Under the pieces are notes generated by a model that ran no database searches, was not told where the DNA came from, and saw only the letters and a program-made list of their open reading frames with translations. A DNA stretch of 64,000 bases, from contig NC_085118.1 in NCBI RefSeq assembly GCF_030269925.1, positions 17,295,001-17,359,000 of the forward strand, written 5' to 3'. The stretch comes from Bombyx mori (Eukaryota; Arthropoda; Insecta; Lepidoptera; Bombycidae). Of the stretch, positions 33,345 through 47,200 are shown in pieces (positions within the stretch are counted from its first letter, which is position 1; each line of letters opens with the position of its first letter). The position numbers and the translations under genes are program-made.

Positions 33345-33792
33345 AGTTTTTTTTTTAATTTTTATTGGTTAGATGTGTGGACGAGCTCACAGCCCACCTG
33401 GTGTTAAGTGGTTACTGGAGCCCATAGACATCTACGACGTAAATGCGCCACACACTTTGAGATATAGTTCTAAGGTCTCAGTATAGTCACAACGGCTGCC
33501 CCACTCTTCAAACCGAAACGCATTACTGCTTCACGGCAGAAATAGGCGCGGCGGTGGTACCTACCCGTGCGGACTCACAAGAGGTCCTACCACCAGTAAT
33601 TACGCAAATTATAATTTTGCAGGTTTGATTTTTATTGCACGATGTTATTCCTTCACCGTGGAAGCCAATCGTGAACATTTGTTGAGTACGTATTTCATTA
33701 GAAAAATTGGTACCCGCCTGCGAGATTCGAACACCGGTGCATCGCTATATACGAATGCACCGGACGTCTTATCCTTTAGGCCATGACGACGA
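33345..33792 (+). repeat. BMC1-like LINE 3' end, longest copy in the window
   Basis: Begins with T-rich 'tttttattggttag', runs through 'ctggtgttaagtggttactg', 'cattactgcttcacggcaga' and 'gattcgaacaccggtgcatc', and ends near 'taggccatgacgac'. Other copies in the window are subsets of this one. The BMC1 name is from memory. Confidence 0.7.
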
Positions 33793-34544
33793 TGAGATGT
33801 ACTCCGCGTGAAACCTTTCAGAGCCGTTAAGCGATAAAGGCTTTTATTCGGTTCAACTGCGACCCTACCACTTCCGACGCCTAGAGGGAATACGATGATC
33901 ACCTCTTAACTAAAAAAGAGAGTGTGCTGAGGCACAACTGTAGTGTTGGCCGCGGAAACGTCCTACATTGCCCGGGTTCTATCTCGAGTGGGGATTAGGC
34001 ATCGGGCGAGATTGCAGGGAAGTCATTTAGAAAATTTTCTTAGATCTTCAGCCATCTAGTTCCTCATGTACCCCGTGCGCCCCCTTAGGCACGGAAACAT
34101 TGTAGGAAGTTCGACCGGACCCAAAAAAAAATACAATTGTTTGTGTTCACAATTAATTTATTCTGTCATCATACATAGGTATTTATAAAATCTCAAGAGC
34201 CTAAATATAAACGAGAAGGTGGCCGGATTCAGGTTTCAGGATTCATTACCTATTAAATACACAATTATCAAATTATATCATGACTTATCAGAAAACGTTA
34301 ACATTATAATAATGTTTGTCAAACATTTATAAGCAACTAATGTGTATAGTGTTATAATTAAGCAATAAACTTTTATCTTCAGATTCATCTTTGTTTGTTC
34401 AGTGACGTGTAAGTTATGACGTGGGAGAGTCTGTCGCGTATGTTTACTGAATATCACTTGTTTTAATTTTCAGTTTGTTATTTTACAACGGTCATTTAAC
34501 GTAAGTATCGCTTAAGCGCCATTTCGATAAAGCGGCACGACACG

Positions 34545-34860
34545 AGAATCTTCTTCTCATCGTGGCCACCGGTAACTACATAGCCGATCCTGCAGACCAG
34601 ATGGTAAACAGTCGACGTCACCCAAAACACGTCATCTCGGATCCTCCCGATCCACTAATGGTGCTTTTAGGTACCCCAAGCACCGGTCATAGATCCGGTG
34701 GTAGATCCTGCGAAGTACGGCTCTTGCTAAGGTTCGTGTTAGCAACATTGTCAGGTCTGAGCCCTGTGAGCTCACCTACTAGCCCGGTGACGCTGACATA
34801 CTTTCTCTGGACCATCAGTTTAGGTAGGTTTTTTTTTTATCGTGTAACACATTTGTGAAA
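34545..34860 (+). repeat. Dispersed repeat family B copy
   Basis: Related to 39885-40335: shared order of a 'ggatcctcccgatcca/ggatccatcagatcca' block, the 'gatccggtggtagatcctgc' block and the 'gagctcaccta' end. Not a gene despite a 98-codon frame. Confidence 0.5.
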
Positions 34861-34924
34861 ATATCAATAAAAAAGGTATTAAGAACCATTCATGCTATTT
34901 TCTAAGAATTATTTATTCATTCTA

Positions 34925-35535
34925 AAAAGTGTGCCAGTGTTTCAAGAAGAAAATGCGAGAGAGAGGATTTGCAGGACAACCGAGATACCCCAAAGAATTG
35001 CGAGGAAAGTGATCGTGGGCAGGGCACATTGATCGAAGAACAAATGGCCGCTCCGCCGATCTAAAAATTCGCAAGTGGCGACTATGCACCGAAGACGCAG
35101 TTTGGGTGGGCTCCAAAAGGGTGGACCGACGACCTGTCGAAGATTTTTTTATTGCTTAGGTGGGTGGACAAGCTCACAGCCCACCTAGTGTTAAGTGGTT
35201 ACTGGAGCCCATAGAAATTTACAACCTAAATGCGCCACCCAGCTTGAGATATAAGTTCTAAGGTCTTAGTATATGTAGTTACAACGGCTGCCCCACCCTT
35301 CAAACCAAAACGCATTACTGCTTCACGGCAGAAATAGGCAGAGTGGTGGTACCTACCCGCGTAGACTCAGAAGAGGTCCCACCACCAGTAATTACGCAAA
35401 TTATAATTTTGCGGGTTAGATTTTTACTACACGATGTTATTCCTTCACCGTGGAAGTCAATTTCTAAGATTGCGGGAATCCGCTGGATGCAGCAGTGCCG
35501 GACCGGGGTAGGTCCATGTCCAGTAGTCGGAGTCA
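34925..35535 (+). mobile_element. RTE-type LINE relic split by a BMC1-like insertion
   Basis: The part up to about 35135 encodes the decayed end of a reverse transcriptase (WAGHIDRRTNG, CTEDAVWVGSKRVDRRPVED). After the 35144-35460 repeat the host relic resumes with AGIRWMQQCRTG, the expected continuation. 'aagatt' occurs on both sides of the insert (35137-35142 and 35466-35471) and is a likely target duplication. Confidence 0.65.
35144..35460 (+). repeat. BMC1-like LINE 3' end, nested
   Basis: Starts 'ttttattgcttaggtgg' and ends 'ttccttcaccgtggaagtca', inserted in an RTE relic. The end point is internal to the 33345 copy. Confidence 0.7.
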
Positions 35536-35967
35536 TCGTGTCCTATAGATATTAACACCAATCATACTGCTCTTAAGCATTTAGGGTGGAAGAAAACTCT
35601 TCATAAAACTAAGGGTATAACGAAGATTCTGCATGCCAATGATGTGCAAACCTTGTCTTCGAACAATTGACACGATCGCACAGTCACGACATACAGTGTC
35701 GAGTGAGTGAACTTATTTGTGTTTTTAAAATAATTTGATTTCTCCACACTGCGCCACGTACACGCTAGATGGCGTTAATTTTAAAAAAATCAAAATTAAA
35801 TTTTTTGGCGTTACAAGGGAATTTTTTTTTTTTATAAAATGAGCTCCGCTGTTAGAGATTTGGTAGATAATTGCATGATATAAAAGACCTCAAACATCCG
35901 GAGCTACTCAGGTACAGTTGCACCTTATATCGAAGTCAACTGTACCGTTTGAAGTAATACACATGGA

Positions 35968-36212
35968 CATTAATGGTGGTAGGACCTCTTGTGAGTCCGC
36001 ACGGGTAGGTACCACCGCCCCGCCTATTTCTGCCGTGAAGCAGTAATGCGTTTCGGTTTGAAGAGTGGGGCAGCCGTTGTGACTATACTGAGACCTTAGA
36101 ACTATATCTCAAAGTGTGTGGCGCATTTACGTCGTAGATGTCTATGGGCTCCAGTAACCACTTAACACCAGGTGGGCTGTGAGCTCGTCCACACATCTAA
36201 GCAATAAAAAAA
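35968..36212 (-). repeat. BMC1-like LINE 3' end, inverted copy
   Basis: Reverse complement of the 33400-33590 section of the longest copy, ending at 'taagcaataaaaa'. A further small piece, 'cttccacgacgaagaaataa', lies near 36320-36345. Confidence 0.7.
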
Positions 36213-36349
36213 TAAAAATAAAAGATAGGAAGCCCTGTATAGGGCATTTTCGTATCGAGCCATGCGTGTGTCGGCGTTCACATCCTACTATCAAGCATTT
36301 AACACCTGCTTACAAATGACTTCCACGACGAAGAAATAACATTGTGTAA

Positions 36350-37630
36350 TAAAAATAATACTCACGAAACAATATAAAAACACACTCACATTAGAAACTC
36401 ACATTAGAAACCTCCGGAGCTGCCAATACTGACATCCCACAACTCTATACGTTAGGAAGGGTAGGAACAGCCATTCTCCCCTCACATTTTTCTCTTTCCA
36501 AACTATGTATTTAAACTTACTTCATAGAATCGATATGAAAATTGTATTGTCTGTCCTCCTATTTAACCAGCCCCACTTAGCCTTAGCTGTCACTGGTCTA
36601 TCCATATTCGGTCCGTAGTAAATACAGGGCATTCCGGCGCCGGAGAAAACGTATGTACATAAAATGAGCGTTGAGAATGTGACCTGCTATACACGGCAGG
36701 AGAGGCAGCTCCCACATATTATAAATGTAGCAGCCTCGTCTTGGACAATGATTAGACACTCCTTCATTTCCATAGGCTCTGCAAACAGCTTAGTACAACT
36801 CTTGGGAGCGGTGGTTGGAGATGCGCAGTCGAAAGCAGGGAGGGCCGCGCGTTGTGTGCGTAGTAAACAACAAAAGCTCACGGTATAGTGACACGACTAA
36901 TTCGGACATTTTCAAGTTATTACCTACGTATTTCATAGCATGTGTTTCCAAAGGTTCGCAAAATGTGTGGTACCAAACAAACCTTAAATTCCACCTAAAA
37001 TGTTGCTTAAGCACGATCATGAAATCCTATTATATTTGTTTTCAAAGTTTTCCTTCCTCCATATTTACATTTTGTCTCCTTTCTCTTTATCTTTTTAAAA
37101 CGCCTTCCAACGTGTTTACAATAGGCACGTTATTAATACTTTCACAAAAAAAAACTGTCTAAGTATTTATCTCGACATCGCTACAGTACGTACGAACAGA
37201 CGTCGGGCAGCAGCAGATAAAGTATCAATGGACTCCGGCTGCAATTACTTTATTGGATGACCAGACGAACTCAGGATCTGATGTTACGCAGCTACCGAAG
37301 ACTACCCACAGAGCGGCGTGAGCACTTGTAGCTTCCATGCGATTTGACATGAATGGCTTGACATGCAATGGCAACATGTAGGATGGTGATACCCGCTGAA
37401 GGGCTCAGGATGTATAGGTGACTTAGCAACTAAGGCGCGGCTACTCATACTTCGGACGCATGACGAGAACCTAGTAAATGTGATTCCAAAACGCGAACAC
37501 ATTATACTCGTGCCTTCGAAACAGTCAGAAAACTGTTACCCTTCATGTTCTCCTCCAGAAGACCTGTGCCTGGGCTCGAAACTGTCTCGACTAAATTTGA
37601 ATAAAATGACTAAAACTGACATTGAATAAA
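36350..37630. other. Intergenic DNA, nothing recognised
   Basis: Moderate-GC single-copy-looking sequence. Frames at 36664-36888, 36881-36687 and 36815-37162 overlap each other and resemble no known protein. No RNA gene or repeat is identified. Confidence 0.4.
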
Positions 37631-37633
37631 ATG

Positions 37634-37722
37634 GCTGGCTGGCATTGCTGACGTCCATGAGCGACGGTGACCACTTACCATCAGGTGGGCCGTGTGCTCG
37701 TCTGCCTACTAAGGCAATAAAT
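37634..37722 (-). repeat. Dispersed repeat family C, inverted fragment
   Basis: Inverse of 'cagacgagcacacggcccac' and 'ctgatggtaagtggtcaccg', the same family as 50588-50692 and 52858-52975. Probably the 3' end of a LINE. Confidence 0.6.
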
Positions 37723-38085
37723 ATATATATATTCATGAAGTATTGCGTAACGATGTGCAAGTTTAAAGAACAATGTCTACATTGATAATAATATTTTGAA
37801 GACGCAATTTCTTCGTGTTAATCTCTGGAAGTACTGTCCTGATTTACAATTGTTCCCTATTAGAAGACAAATTATCCAATTGGAGTAGGTATTTATTGTT
37901 TGTTTTGGAAATAATCATGTGTTTGAAATGAACACCACAGATATGTTTTGTGATTAAACATTTTATTTAAATAAAAACATATGTGTAAAATAGTTGTAAA
38001 TTTCAAAACGCATCGTAGGATGGCAATCGTCATCACTACACTTCCCAGAAAACGTTTTCCTCTTGAGCGGCGCGCTGACGAATGG

Positions 38086-38129
38086 ATACGTCACGCGGTG
38101 ACGCGGTGACGCGGGGTCTTGCATAAAAA
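38086..38129 (+). promoter_or_regulatory. Putative promoter of the ETS gene
   Basis: Three head-to-tail copies of ACGCGGTG (third ACGCGGGG) at 38093-38116 follow a TACGTCAC half-palindromic CRE/ATF-like site at 38087-38094. A TATA-like CATAAAAA lies at 38122-38129, about 115 bases before the start codon. The spacing fits a TATA-dependent start near 38150-38160. Inference from motifs only. Confidence 0.5.
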
Positions 38130-38244
38130 CCGCGATGGTCTGCCCGCCGCAGCCCTAGTACCGGCTATAACGTAGTGATTATATACTCTTTGGTACCGGC
38201 CTGCTCTCCAGCGAGACATCACCCTGGCGCCCCGACATGCCTGC

Positions 38245-41200
38245 ATGGAGTCCACGACTCCTGGCTCCGACAATGAGGACGAGACCGTGCCAGCCGGTAA
38301 TGTGCAGTGTTTGTGATGTGATCAGTGCCGTGTTCAAGTTTGCGCAATATTTTACGTCAAGTGCATGTTATTTGTGGGGATTATTTCAATAAAATTGGCC
38401 AATAACTCCTGGAGGTTGAAGAGTCCCGTGAAAGGCTGTTCAATACAGACGATGTTTAAGTTTAATTTTAAATTCATTGTCATTTTTTCTTGAACTGTAC
38501 AGCAATAAGACCAAAAAAGTAGTTTAGTTTGATAATTTTCGTTTAAATGGTTTACAGTTCAAAAAACGTTCCGCCAAACACCTGAAATAGGTTATGATTC
38601 ATAATTCTTGATGATAATTCAATGAAAACTTGTTTTTTTAACCATTATCAGTACTTAATTAGAAATATCTATTCAGAGCAAATATAAATACTAATGTCTT
38701 AAAAATGTTTCAAACTACTCGTTTTCAAGTCAACTTAAATTTAAAATAACCTAAACACAAATTACTATCATCCAATTTTTCAATAAAATTATATGAAAAT
38801 ATTGAGGTAGGTATTATACGAAGGAATAATGAGGAAAAGTGACATATTTTAGACAAATATTAAAAATTAGTCCAATAAGACCTTCTTAATTAAGTAATTG
38901 AAAATCATATTCAAAGTTCATCTCACTGTGAAAACGCACGTGTACGAATGTACAAACAAATATATCCCTCTAATTTTACTGGCTATAGACAGATTTTCTT
39001 TACTATATTCTTTAAAATTTGAAAATGTTTAACATATGGCTGTTTTGAATTACTTTTGTTCAACAATATCAGCAATAGGTTGAAACATCCGACAATTGAC
39101 AAATATAATTAACACATTTTAATATTTAATATCTACATACCTTTCATATTGTTACTGAATTTCACACTAAAACAAGAGACAACCCATCATTTTGTAATAA
39201 CGCATAATATAACTCACTTGTAATCCAATACCATCATACCTTTTCCACCAAACCATCCCATCATACCATACCATCATAGCATCATACCATCATCATTTTT
39301 CCTTATTGATTTCATTTATAATTTAAACTTGAAATTAATTTTCAAAATTAGAGTTGAGTTGAGTTTAAATGTAATAATTACGAGAAAAACCATTATATCT
39401 TTTAACTATATCCGCGATTTGCTAAAACTCTACAAATCTGATATGTACCATGTATTTATGATTTAAAACTGTTTTACTGCTTAATCTCATATCTATCTCA
39501 ATCACATTTGAAAGCGTCCAGCTATCTACCTCAAAGTTGTCAAGGATTGCGTTATGTCGTATTCCTTGCTGTCACATCGTACCTACTGGTTAATTCAGTA
39601 GATGTTTCATTCACAACTGTTTGTAACAAAAACTATTGAATACTATGCTGATGAAACGTTGAAAGGTATCTTCGTGTTGGGATGTTTATCAAATGTTTAA
39701 TAAAATGGCACCACTAGAGCAGCAGTTTGTTGCAGCAAATTGTTCCACAAATGGTCCTAAAGCTCTCAGTCTAGTTTTACATGTCGCTATGCAACTCAGA
39801 GATGTTCGATAACAACATTTCATAAACTCATTTAATCGATTTATATTAATGTTGTTACACACAGCAACAGTATTTTTATTGCGTCATGATAATCGCCTTA
39901 TCGTTGCCGCCGCTGACTACTCCCCGAATCCTGATCATGCAGGAGCCAGTCACCGTCGACGCCCTAGACACGTCCTTACGGATCCATCAGATCCAATAAC
40001 CTTTGCATTAGATGCCTTCAGCTCTAATACTAGGGGCAGGCTTAGGGACCCCGGTAACCGTACTCGTCGAACTCGACAAAGAGGTCGACGTGCAACCTAA
40101 CCCATGCATCAGCCCGCTGAGTTTCTCGCCGGATCTTCTCAGCGGGTCGCGATTCCGATCCGGTAGTAGATTCATTCGCGAAACAATTGTTCTTGAGTTG
40201 TTAGGTCTCCTTCGGAGGCGCTCGGGCAGTTGTTAGCAAATCCCACCCCTCTTGGCTGAGCCTTTGCTCGCCCACCTGTCCTGGTGAAACTGGAAAGGCC
40301 TTCGGGCCACCAGTAAACTTTCAATCATAAAAAAAAAAAAAATTATTTTTATCTTTTGATAAATAATACAAGTGCCGTAAAGTTAATGTGCACGTGCCCG
40401 AGTTCATTTGCGTTGCCGCAGCTACCTGCGCAGGTAGCGTTCAGTAGCTTCCAGCTGCCACCATAAAGCCAGTCCATCATAGTGCCTTACCACCAGATCA
40501 TTTTAAAGTATATTATATTTGCCGTTTTAATTATTATTTCGCTGTCAAAATTGCTTTACACCGATGATAAAAGAGATATAGATAGATTAGAGATACTAAA
40601 GAGAATAGAGACTGCCTGAAGTCACGATTCCCTCATGGGATAGTAGGTACATAATTGTATATTAATCTTAAGTAACTGGAAACTCAACAAAATAAAGAAA
40701 AACCTTGAAAACGGCACTTTCAGTGAAGTCGAATTATTAAAAATGTATTTTGTGAAATATAAAAAAAATCCTCAACCTTTTTAACTTATCTACCGTTTTA
40801 TTAATATTTCTCGATCAAACCACCTGCATAATTGTCCAGATGTAATATTTTTTTTAAATAAAAAGTAAGTAACGTAGTAAAAGTAAGTAGTTTAGATAAT
40901 ACTGTTATCTAAATCATTCAAATATCCATTTAATTATATTGTTTCATAATATTTGTTTAATTATATAATTAGAAACCGTATTTATATGAGATTCGTCGAG
41001 GCAACATTAGTCTTCACGTCCCTACGGATCCATCAGATCCAATAACTCTTGCATTAGACGCCTTCAGCTCTAGCACTAAGTACAGATTTAGGGACCCCGG
41101 TAACCGTACTCGTCGAACTCGGCAAAGAGTTCGACGTGCAACCTAACCTATGCATCAGCCCGCTGAGTTTCTCGCTGGATTTTCTGATTCGATAGCATTC

Positions 41201-44200
41201 CCGAAACAGCTGCCGTAGCTCTCCTGCGGAGGTGCTCGGGCAGCTGTTAACAAATCCCAACCCTTGGCTGAGCTTCTGCTCGCCCACCTGCACCTCGAAG
41301 CAGTGAGTAGCGAATCGCTCATAACAATATAAAAACTTCGCTTAGTGGCTTTTTACCGTGGTAGCTCCTGAACAATCCTTGCTTAAACGTAGGCGCGAAC
41401 GGTAACGGTAGTGGTGAGTATCTTGCACACGAAACATCAGCACACCGACGGCTTCCGTCACACTACTAAATAATTGTTTTACCAACACAAGAATACTTAA
41501 CAATTCTGTTAACTTCTGTGAATTCAAATCGAGGCTCTGAATTCAGATCGCATGTTGTATTTGAATAGTCATGACCTAGGTATTTCCATTTTCCATATAG
41601 AGGTACTTAATCAATGTTGATCGAATCGCTCGATCTTATACCTAACCTATTGTACGTAGTTTCGTTTTTGCTGGTAATACTAAACTCATTAATTTTACTG
41701 GAGACTTTTCAATCGGATGGTCGCCACGTGCCGCGACGCACAGACGATTTTCTCCCCAGGTTAGAGCCTCAAAGCTCACCTATTCGCTCGGTTACGCTGG
41801 CACAGCCCTCCTAAGGGTTACTAGCTTTGATAAAAAAAACGATTTTCTAATGCAATTGGGCCTATAAAACATCAGATAATAAAATTAAAATCGCAAAGAT
41901 TTCTCATGTCATTCTCATTCTCAATCCTTAGTTCCGGTCTGAAAGGTAGCATAGCCGTGAATGCAATGTGCTTTCCTGAATAACATATGTACTCTCCTCT
42001 CAGATCCTGAGAAATGGGACAGAAGCGACGTGATGCGGTGCGTGAGATGGGTGGCTCGCACCTTCAGGGTGGCGGCGCCGCGGAGACACCTGCTGCCGGA
42101 CACCGGCAAGGACCTTCTAGCGCTCACCGCGCAGCAGTGGACGGAGGTAATCGAACAATTGTATATATGTGTTCAAGGCTCCGGTAGCCATTTACCTGAG
42201 GCAGTCTCTGAAATCGTCCAGCTGTTTACAATTTGCTTGGATATAGGAATAAAATACTGGCATTTAAATTACATAAAGATCAAAGGTGAGAGTTGCTTTA
42301 GAGGTTCAGGGACAGTAACATCAGCCCCACGTAGGTAGGCACGTTAAGCCCTGCGCGAAATACGACATCTCTAATAGCGAAATCCAAACACCAGCATTTA
42401 GAGTTTTCTTACATTGAAGTAATGTTCTCCAGGTTTGTTCCGGGGATGAGCAAGCAGGTCGGATATACGACGCATACATCCGACACGCTCACGCCAGCGC
42501 CACTGGTCTACCGCCCCCGCCGCCTTTACCAGAGCACCAAGCTTCTTCTAGCACTCCGTCTGAACAACGTGAGTTTAGGCAGTAATTATATCTATGTTAG
42601 GTACTAGATGAATCTATGGGTTGAAAGTGCCCGGTGTTGGTCTAGAATGGCATCACGCATCTCTTCCCGTGAGCGACTAAGGGGTTCATTCAACAGGGAA
42701 TGGGCAGCAGCGTCCGCAGAGTAGTATACCTACTACTCGTCGCTTTGTAGATAACTTTTATATAATTTTGTATTTGTCTAGTGTTCAATTTTAGCTTTTT
42801 AGCGTCTTGTCTACACATCTAATTATTGAACTGAGTTGAACTGACATTCAAGATGTGATCCACAAATTTTATACTTACATATTATGGATTTTGTGCACAT
42901 TATGTATTTAAATATATAACCAGGCCTTGGTCCGCAAAAAGTTATGGAGATTTTTCAGCAGGGTCTATTTTATAGTCTACTAGCGACCCGCCCTCGCTTC
43001 GCTTCGGAAACATTAAACACACATGAAACCAAAAAAAAAAATTAGAAAAAAAAATAAAAAAAGTAGCCTATGTTCATCAGGGACAATGTCGGCTTCTAAT
43101 GGAAAAAGAATTTTTCAAATCGGTCCAGTAGTTTTGGAGCCTATTCGAAACAAACAAACAAACAAACAAATCTTTCCTCTTTATAATATAATATTAGTAT
43201 AGATATAGATTTAATGAGTACATTTACTGTAAGTCCTTGCATTTTCATAATTGTGGAGATCTTGATTAGCGCCAATTGGTAGTTTAAATGACATATGCTT
43301 AAAAACATTGAAAACATTGTATTTAATATTCATTATGAATAATTTTTGCGACATTTGGTATATTCCATATGAAATACACGTTATATTTTTTGCACGTTTA
43401 TAGAAAACTTTGTTTCAGTAGTTTGTAGGTTGTTTAATATTGTGTGTTGGGAGATTATCATAGTGTAGCTTTTGTATGCTCTTTCAATCTATATATTAAT
43501 ACGTGAAGCAAAAACTTTGTATCCCTTTTTACGAAAATTGCGCGGACGGAGGAGTATGAAATTTTCCACACTTATAGAGAATATAGAGAAGAAGTGCACA
43601 ATGCTAATGTTTTTTAAAATAATGCATAAAAGATACATTAAATCAATAAAGAAAACATTACACACATTATATACCTACCATGTATTTGACGCACACACGC
43701 ATACATACTATTTATTGTCAAACTGTTGTTCTTGACGTCTGTGGTCAAATTGAGAATAGATTAAATATTGTTTGTCTTTATTAATATTTTTTTATAGTGT
43801 AGCCTTGGCGAAATTTGTGATTATAGAAGTATAAAATACAATCATAATAGTGTACAAACTTACAATTCCAATTAATTATAGTCGAATTTCGACTACTGCG
43901 GGACCTCTAGTTTTTATTAAATGACTATTTTTTATTTAAAAAATGAATAAATTAAAATAGTAATTGTGGACATATATGCACAAAACACACCTATGAATAG
44001 ATACGTACATGTAATATATATTATAAATATAAAAAATACAAGTGTTTAAACAATACTAGAGTTCCCGCAGTAGTCGAAATTCGACTATAATTAATTGGAA
44101 TTGTAAGTTTGCACACTATTATGATTGTATTTTATACTTCTATAATCACAAATTTCGCCAAGGCTACACTATAAAAAAATATTAATAAAGACAAACAATA

Positions 44201-47200
44201 TTTAATCTATTCTCAATTTGACCACAGACGTCAAGAACAACAGTTTGACAATAAATAGTATGTATGCGTGTGTGCGTCAAATACATGGTAGGTATATAAT
44301 GTGTGTAATGTTTTCTTTATTGATTTAATGTATCTTTTATGCATTATTTTAAAAAACATTTGCATTGTGCACTTCTTCTCTATATTCTCTATAAGTGTGG
44401 AAAATTTCATACTCCTCCGTCCGCGCAATTTACGTAAAAAGGGATACAAAGTGTTTGCTTCACGTATTAATATATAGATAAACAATAGAACAAAAGTGAA
44501 AAAGAAATTAATTAAAAACTTCAGGCCGATTTCAAATTCATATTATTTTATAGTACTTACTAAACGAAATGAATTTAAAACGTTTACACGCTGTTGATAG
44601 ACCATCTATATATTTTATTTTATGTAAGTACTACAAAAATACACAAGCACTGAATACCATCAACTTCAAATATTATTACTGAATTTTGACAAAAGCGCCA
44701 TCTATCTTATGTAACGGTAAGCAGTATAAAAGCGCGCCAAAAAAACTCATGAATGAGCGCGCGATGAATCACTTTCGCAGCACGCGTGAGTTCCATTCAT
44801 CTCTCACGGTTAGTGACTCAGCTGTGTTCTACGAAATGTAACTTTTGGTTTTTACTTCGATTTACTAGATGGGTAATTGGGGTCTGTTCATGGTCAGTAG
44901 AGAACACTTAGGTAATCTTTAATGCGTGCCTAACTTATCTGTAGTTTGACTATAATAATACTTCACGGAAAACAGACTTAATCTGAAAAAATACATGATA
45001 TTCTTAAAATTGAATTGATATATTATATGAAAATAATCCTAGAATCCTCCTGTAGTGTTGATTTCGACATCGTTTTTTAGTTCTGTAGATTAACAATCGG
45101 GTAACCATTTAACTCAGGTTAGCTACGTTAATCTGAGACTATGTGGTTAATTAAAATATTTCAAAAATAAAGCCTCCTTCTTTTTGGAAATGCTTCAAAT
45201 GAATTAATATAATCCAATTATGTATGTCTATAGTATTAATTTTGAATTTGTTATCGTGTTTTTGACCATACAATATGTTACGAGAAGTGAATATGTAGTT
45301 TGTAAAGGTACCTAGAACCCACAAGGAATACTGTCGGACCACTGCCTCTTCTGGCCGGGGCTTGTAACTTCTAAATTGACTGCTGATATCTGTGGCTGAT
45401 ATCTTTAAGTCATGCGCTCAACGTATACGCACATGCCTTTATTATTACAACTAATAATATGATTCAATTTAAGTACTTATCAGATTACACAGTTTTCGAC
45501 TCCCTTATCGTTTCTCATTTCCCCCTAAGGTCCCAGTAGATTTATAAATCGACAGAAATCACCCCAAAGCAAAAGATGTTATCTCAACTCATCAATGTGC
45601 GAACGTGTCTTTAACATAGATATGGGCATGCCCCTGACTCTCAGGAAATGTTAAGTGAAAACAATACGTTGAAATGAACTAAAAATATTAGATAAGAACT
45701 AAAAAATGGTTAAGAATAAATCTGGTAGGTCAAAGATAGTCTCCACGGTTACTAACCACGAGGGTTGGACTTGTGCGAACTCGGCCTCATCGAGTTTTCC
45801 ACAGTGGCAGTAATCTGTTTCCTACCTATCTCCCAACTACCTACAGACAATAGGGGCTCCTGTTTGAAACGATAGAGGTTGAGCTTTTGTGATCCCTCCT
45901 CCATATGCGATCCTGTCACTAAAAATCATACCGAATAGTGTTATCCATCCATTATAGCTTACAAAAATATAATTAAGGTTATTTTATTTATACAGAACAT
46001 TAGACATAAAAAGTAAATTGTTTGTCCGAATAATCCGTGAAGAATTAAAAGAATTTGGCGCCAAATCTCATTTTCTCGTAATGATTCAAAATAATGAGGT
46101 CGTTTACGCACCAAGTAATAATCGGAAGTTGCCAAATATCTGGGGAATTTCAGCAGCAAACAAAATGATTCCATCATTTGTCATCAGAACGTTTGCATTC
46201 CTATCGAGTTTCGAGCGATGATTGATTTAGATCTTTAAGAATTCAATTAAATTGAGGTATTTTTCACCACTTCTAATTAATAAATAAAAAACGATATAAC
46301 TGATGATATTAGAGTTGAATTAATCGTTGAACGAGATTTAATGATCACCATTTCGTTTAATTATAACTCGTGTCATTGGGCTGGCTCAAATTATAACGCT
46401 AATAAAATTGAAGGTCTCACTCGCAGATTCCTTTTATCTCGATAAGGTTACAAATTTAATTTTAATATTTTCATAAAATCCGTCTGCATAATAGTTTTTA
46501 CATGTGTTAGTTCTTTCACAAATATTATTTTTAATTCTAGTAAATTTTCTTATAAAATGACATTCAAGTGATTAAGTATGCTCGAACAAGTAAAAAGGTG
46601 TGTAGGACAGTTTGTTTTTTATTTTAATTCCGTAATAAATAACCAACTGCTTACCACAGACATCTATCCTGTTGTTAGGGCGTAGAAGCGAAATACGAAG
46701 GAATTCCTTGTAAATTTGCATAGTCATATGTTATTATAAGACTTATGTTATATTAATATACTCGTAGTGAGCCAACACACGTTGCGTAATTGTAGTTTTC
46801 GTTTGTCATACCGCAAGAACAGTTAACATTCGGGTCACACGAGGAAAATAAGTTACAAACTAGTCGCGGCTCTACCCAGCGCGCTACACGGGGTGTTATC
46901 TACCGTATTGCACAGCTCTCCCGCGTGGTTCGCGCCGGCGCCGCAATCAGGTGCTTCACGCCACGTGCGGCTAAAATTAGATCGAATGACTAAACTAACT
47001 TTGGTGGCCGAACAATAATGTCAGTAGATGAATTACTGAATCAACTAAAATGAATCACACAGTTCCGGGTAAATATTGATTCACTTCCGCAGTAGACCGC
47101 GGCGTGGTCGCCAGATGAACGCAGTTCGATGATGATCGTTGTACCACTACAGCTCGGCCTGTACGTCTCTCATATTGCTTTAGGTGATCAGTTCCTCGAG

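Noticed and set aside
39849..40236. Frames of 83 and 74 codons
   Set aside because: They lie within dispersed repeat family B, which occurs at least five times in the window with frames broken in other copies.
43472..43735. 87-codon frame with a near-identical 84-codon partner at 44231-44485
   Set aside because: Both are the same part of the two inverted Helitron copies. Similarity reflects duplication of the element, not protein conservation.
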